Of a DNA stretch of 64,000 nucleotides, positions 61,045-64,000 are shown in pieces. The position numbers and the translations under genes are program-made. The stretch is from positions 1 to 64,000 of the forward strand of contig JAIESC010000140.1 in the NCBI GenBank assembly GCA_019746355.1, in the 5' to 3' direction. Source of the DNA: Xanthobacteraceae bacterium. Its GTDB lineage: Bacteria > Pseudomonadota > Alphaproteobacteria > Rhizobiales > Xanthobacteraceae. Within the stretch, counting starts at the first letter, position 1. Every line of letters begins with the position of its first letter. The notes under the pieces are model-generated. The model saw only the letters and a list, made by a program, of their open reading frames with translations, had not been told where the DNA came from and did no database searches.

Positions 61045-61599
61045 TCAGTTCGAGTTCGGCGGAACGACGTAGCCCAGCACGCGCTCCTTCGGATATGGGC
61101 TTTCCCACACCTTGTTGCCGTGGTTGCCGGAGATGACGATGATGTTGCCCGCGCCGTCGGTGCCGCGCACGATGCCGACGTGGCCGCCGTCCTTGCCGCG
61201 CGTCAGCACGACGATGGCGCCGACCCGCGGACTGTCGATGCGCTTGCCGTAGTCGAGGAACGACCTCGCGGCGCGCGAATTGGTCGTCGGATGGCCGGTG
61301 CGGCGCAGGATGAAGTTGATGAAATCGGCGCACCACAGATCGGGATAAGGCACGCCCACCTGGCGCGAGCTCGCGCCGACCCACTTCAGCGCCTCGAGGC
61401 CAATGGCGAAGATCGAAGCCTTTTTATCGGTCGAAGGGACCGACGCGGTGACGGTCGTGTTCTCGGAACGATGCGTCGGAACCGATGCGGCCGACGAAAG
61501 AACGAACCGCTCTTCCTTTTTCTCGCCGATCGCGAAGGCGGGCGAGCACGCCGCTGCGGCAGTGGTGAAAACAAGGAGCGTCTGCAATGTGCGCTTCAT
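61045..61599 (-). CDS. TIGR02594-like secreted NlpC/P60-fold protein
   Basis: A 184-residue secreted protein starting MKRTLQTLLVFTTAAAACSPAFA (ATG ending 61599, GGGAAG upstream; four extra residues if the ATG at 61611 is used). The core is GLEALKWVGASSRQVGVPYPDLWCADFINFILRRTGHPTTNSRAARSFLDYGKRIDSPRVGAIVVLTRGKDGGHVGIVRGTDGAGNIIVISGNHGNKVWESPYPKERVLGYVVP, with the expected catalytic Cys (WCADF) and His (GGHVGIV). Such proteins are likely peptidoglycan amidases or peptidases. Confidence 0.82.
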   Translation of the reverse strand: MKRTLQTLLVFTTAAAACSPAFAIGEKKEERFVLSSAASVPTHRSENTTVTASVPSTDKKASIFAIGLEALKWVGASSRQVGVPYPDLWCADFINFILRRTGHPTTNSRAARSFLDYGKRIDSPRVGAIVVLTRGKDGGHVGIVRGTDGAGNIIVISGNHGNKVWESPYPKERVLGYVVPPNSN

Positions 61600-61888
61600 G
61601 TTGCTTCCCATCGAGTGACTTGTGTTTCCGTCCTCCTATTTCCTGAGCCGCCGCACGCGGGAAATGGAATTTCTTGCCAGGCTTTTGCCCTTAATTTGTC
61701 CCATCGGCGGAACCGCCCCGCAAGGTTAAACGCGCCGCGCGCCGCATTTGCTTTTCGTTATGGTTAACCGCCGTAAGCCATGTATGCTGTTGATTTCAAG
61801 GCGGTTTCGGACCGACTTCCGCAGCCGCTTCAACGCCTCTCGCGATGCCGCTACGGTGTCGGCGGCGTGACCATGAAGGGGTGAGGAG

Positions 61889-62674
61889 ATGGCGAAGCTC
61901 CGTGTCATTGCAGCGTTGATGCTCGTCGGGCTCGCAACGGGTTCCGCGGATGCGCAGCGGCGGCGCGAGCGGCCTGACGCCGGACCGCAGGGCCAGTTCG
62001 AGGTCGAGCAGGTGGCGATCACCGCCGGACGCCTGGTGATCACCGGCCGCACCAAGCGGCCCAATCAGGTGGTCGAGCTGGTCAATTCCGGCGACAAGAC
62101 CGCAAGCTTTCCCAACCGGAGATTCAGCTTCTCGCTCGCCTACCTTCCTCCGACCTGCAAGATCGACCTCAAGGTCGAGACCGACGAGGTCAAGGATCTG
62201 CTGGTGACCGGCTGCCTCGCGAGCGGCCCCAAGGACGGAAAGGATGGCAAGGACGGCCGTGATGGCAAGGACGGTCGCGACGGCAAGGACGGCAAGGATG
62301 GCCGCGACGGCAACACCTACGGCAGCTTGGCCGGCGACGGCACGGCCTTCCGCTGCTGGACCAGCGACATCGTCGGCCTGTGGTTCATCCGAGACTATCC
62401 GTCGCCGAACAGCCGCACGGTTGCGCACATCGCGCCCGACCGCACGCCCGGCGCCAACCGGCTCAACGTCACCGAGCCGCAGGATCCGCTGAAGACGGAA
62501 AAGCCCGACGGTCCCGGCGTCACGCAATCGGCCGAGCTCGACAAGGACAAGCTCTACATCGTCAATCGCGACAGCAAAGCCCGCTCAGGCGTCCGCGGCG
62601 AGATCGCGGCCGACTGCAAGTCGATCGTCTGGAAGGGCGAAGGCGACGGCCCGTCACGGACGTGGGAGCGTTGA
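61889..62674 (+). CDS. Secreted protein with collagen-like KDG/RDG repeats
   Basis: A 261-residue protein with signal peptide (MAKLRVIAALMLVGLATGSADAQ), a beta-rich region (VAITAGRLVITGRTKRPNQVVELV...SFSLAYLPPTCKIDLKVE), nine consecutive KDG/RDG triplets (62231-62311, order KKKRKRKKR) and a C-terminal domain with the pair of Cys-containing strands (FRCWTSDIVGLWFIRDYPSPN...AADCKSIVWKGEG). The Gly-Lys/Arg-Asp register matches collagen-like Gly-x-y. Location is probably the cell envelope; function is unknown. Confidence 0.72.
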   Translation: MAKLRVIAALMLVGLATGSADAQRRRERPDAGPQGQFEVEQVAITAGRLVITGRTKRPNQVVELVNSGDKTASFPNRRFSFSLAYLPPTCKIDLKVETDEVKDLLVTGCLASGPKDGKDGKDGRDGKDGRDGKDGKDGRDGNTYGSLAGDGTAFRCWTSDIVGLWFIRDYPSPNSRTVAHIAPDRTPGANRLNVTEPQDPLKTEKPDGPGVTQSAELDKDKLYIVNRDSKARSGVRGEIAADCKSIVWKGEGDGPSRTWER

Positions 62675-62749
62675 CGATCGGCCGCGCGAACCGATCGCCG
62701 CGCGGCCGAATCGCCGCACCGGATAACGCCGATTCGTCAGTTCGGTCGG

Positions 62750-62857
62750 TCAGCCCTTGGTGACGACGGGCGCCGGCGCCTTGCCTTTGCCGACAAAGCA
62801 GCCACCCAGGCTCAGTGAGGTGACAACCAACGCCATCGCAAGCGCGATCTTTTTCAT
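62750..62857 (-). CDS. Small lipoprotein of 35 residues
   Basis: The reverse strand encodes M-K-K-I-A-L-A-M-A-L-V-V-T-S-L-S-L-G-G-C followed by FVGKGKAPAPVVTKG and a stop. The LGGC lipobox at residues 17-20 gives a mature lipid-anchored peptide of 16 residues. GAGGGG lies 9 bases before the ATG at 62855-62857. Short proteins ending in GKGKAP-x-VVTKG are recalled from related Hyphomicrobiales but have no named function. It is too short to be found by a length cut-off. Confidence 0.75.
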   Translation of the reverse strand: MKKIALAMALVVTSLSLGGCFVGKGKAPAPVVTKG

Positions 62858-63174
62858 GTCACTGCCCCTCAAAATGAACGCGCTCGCACGAACCAAGCGC
62901 ACGGAGACGATGCGCCAGTATGGTTAACGAGGCGCTAAAGCTGCGGGCCGTGCCGTCGTTTTCACCTCCCTGGGAATAATTGCTCCTTAGAACGCCGCAT
63001 CACACGGGTGTGATGCCGCGCGACAATCCGCGCAGGTATTTTTTGCGTTGCGGCGCAATATATAAACGTGCGTTCATCGAACAGGGCTGAAATGATTAAC
63101 GTTTCTCGGCTGGGCGCTTTTCGCATGTGCGAAGAGAACAGTATCTCCTTACCACCCCCAACACAGCAGTGAAC
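62858..63174. promoter_or_regulatory. Divergent intergenic region with a candidate operator
   Basis: This 317-bp gap separates the small lipoprotein and the efflux adaptor. AACG-TG-CGTT (63065-63074) is a short inverted repeat in an AT-richer patch and could be the operator of a TetR-type repressor of the efflux pump. No gene is supported here. Confidence 0.35.
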
Positions 63175-64000
63175 ATGATTGGAATCCTGTCCAGCCTGCG
63201 CTTTTCCGCAGGCCTCATCCTGGCGGCGCTGATGCTGTCGGCCTGCACCGAGGGCCCGGCCGCGCCGACTGCCGAAGCCGCGCCTCCGCAGGAGGTGAGC
63301 GTTCTTGAATTGCAACCCGCGCCGCTGCCGGTGATCAGGGAGCTGCCCGGACGCATTGCGCCCACACGCATTGCCGAGGTGCGCGCCCGCGTCTCGGGCA
63401 TCGTCGTGCACCGGAACTTCGAGCAGGGCGGCGACGTGAAGGCCGGCGACGTGCTCTACGAGCTCGACGCCGAGCCGTTCCGGATCGAGCTCAACGCCAC
63501 CGAGGCCGCGCTCGCCAAGGCGCAGGCCGTGTTCAACCAGGAGACCCAGAACCACAAGCGCGCCGAGGCGCTGTGGCCGACGCGCGCGATCGCGCAGTCG
63601 CAGCTTGATCTGGCGATTGCCAACCTGAAGCAGGCCGAAGCCGACGTTGCCGCGCGCAAGGCCGACGTCGATCGCGCCAAGCTCAATCTCGAGCGGACGA
63701 AGATCCGCGCGCCGATCAGCGGCCGTACCGGGCGCGCGCTGGTGACCGAAGGCGCGCTGGTGCAGGCCGATCTCACGCATGTCGCCACCGTCCAGCAGCT
63801 CACGTCGATCTATGCCGACTTCACCCAGTCGGTGAGCGAGCTGAACCAGCTGCGGCGCGAGTTCGAGACCGGCGAGCTCGAGCGCGTCTCGGCGGCGAAG
63901 GTGCGGCTCATTCTCGACAACGGCGAGGTGTATCCTTACGAGGGCACGCTCCTCTTCTCCGACACGACGGTCGATCCCGGCACCGGCCAGGTGACGCTGC
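63175..64000 (+). CDS. RND efflux periplasmic adaptor (MFP), 3' part beyond window
   Basis: The first 275 residues of an AcrA/MexE-like adaptor. A lipoprotein signal (LILAALMLSACTEGP) is followed by the barrel-sandwich segment ELPGRIAPTRIAEVRARVSGIVVHRNFEQGGDVKAGDVLYELDAEPFRIELNATEAALAKAQ, the alpha-hairpin (QETQNHKRAEALWPTRAIAQSQLDLAIANLKQAEADVAARKADVDRAKLNLERTKIRAPISGRTGRALVTEGALVQ) and the start of the membrane-proximal domain. An RND pump gene is expected beyond the window. GTG at 63169 is an alternative start. Confidence 0.9.
   Translation, partial: MIGILSSLRFSAGLILAALMLSACTEGPAAPTAEAAPPQEVSVLELQPAPLPVIRELPGRIAPTRIAEVRARVSGIVVHRNFEQGGDVKAGDVLYELDAEPFRIELNATEAALAKAQAVFNQETQNHKRAEALWPTRAIAQSQLDLAIANLKQAEADVAARKADVDRAKLNLERTKIRAPISGRTGRALVTEGALVQADLTHVATVQQLTSIYADFTQSVSELNQLRREFETGELERVSAAKVRLILDNGEVYPYEGTLLFSDTTVDPGTGQVTL

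Overview
This is a 64-kb, GC-rich, densely coding chromosomal window that looks like a metabolically versatile soil or sediment alphaproteobacterium of the order Hyphomicrobiales (Bradyrhizobium/Rhodoplanes/Pseudolabrys-like). The reasons are the very large set of Bug/TctC-type solute receptors, PspA under a TetR-type gene, GC-rich palindromic intergenic repeats, and many small-molecule catabolic genes. The placement is an inference from gene content. No search was run, and all product names come from reading motifs in the translations. No rRNA, tRNA, CRISPR array, phage or IS transposase was seen.

Layout. 1-2.1 kb: a PspA/IM30 gene (cut by the window edge) diverges from a TetR regulator across three copies of one operator, followed by an orphan ModA-like binding protein. 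2.4-12.2 kb: an MFS carrier, the only TctA/TctB membrane pair in the window, a CocE-type hydrolase and four consecutive Bug receptors. 12.6-15.2 kb: two bicupin proteins. 15.2-16.3 kb: a compositionally different membrane protein gene and a strong terminator. 16.3-24.9 kb: GST, decarboxylase-like amidohydrolase, orphan EutA, an ABC exporter with an abnormal ATPase domain, HupE, and a Rieske oxygenase alpha subunit with a divergent ferredoxin. 25.1-35.7 kb: a Bug receptor, LysR, TSUP and DMT transporters, IclR, a ferredoxin-reductase-like flavoprotein in a run with a divergent PanB homologue, a small DUF7662-like protein and an NMT1-like binding protein, then another Bug receptor and a zinc alcohol dehydrogenase. 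35.8-37.8 kb: two tandem TPR membrane proteins. 37.9-48.0 kb: PdxA-like dehydrogenase, two single cupins, three receptors, a TPP enzyme, a Bcr/CflA MFS carrier, an amidohydrolase and a class II aldolase. 48.3-55.0 kb: one gene for a secreted protein of 2240 residues made of 62 consecutive 34-residue TPR units. 55.4-64 kb: a PBP1A-type enzyme, an abundant-looking secreted protein of unknown function with its own terminator, TetR/YciI/Tag, a TIGR02594-like cysteine-peptidase-fold protein, a collagen-like repeat protein, a 35-residue lipoprotein and the start of an RND efflux adaptor.

How the genes work together. Much of the window reads as capture and breakdown of carboxylated or aromatic compounds: nine TctC/Bug-type receptors bring substrate specificity to very few membrane pairs, while cupins, decarboxylase-like amidohydrolases, the Rieske oxygenase, the TPP enzyme, PdxA-like and aldolase genes supply chemistry. 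Paired cupin genes next to Bug genes occur at two separate places, which may be a recurring uptake-catabolism module. The items most worth a second look are the 62-unit TPR protein with an open antisense frame along its whole length, a 33-nt module found inside three different intergenic palindromes with base changes that preserve two alternative hairpins, an 89-bp direct repeat flanking one Bug gene, the ABC exporter with altered catalytic motifs, and the PanB homologue with a changed active site.
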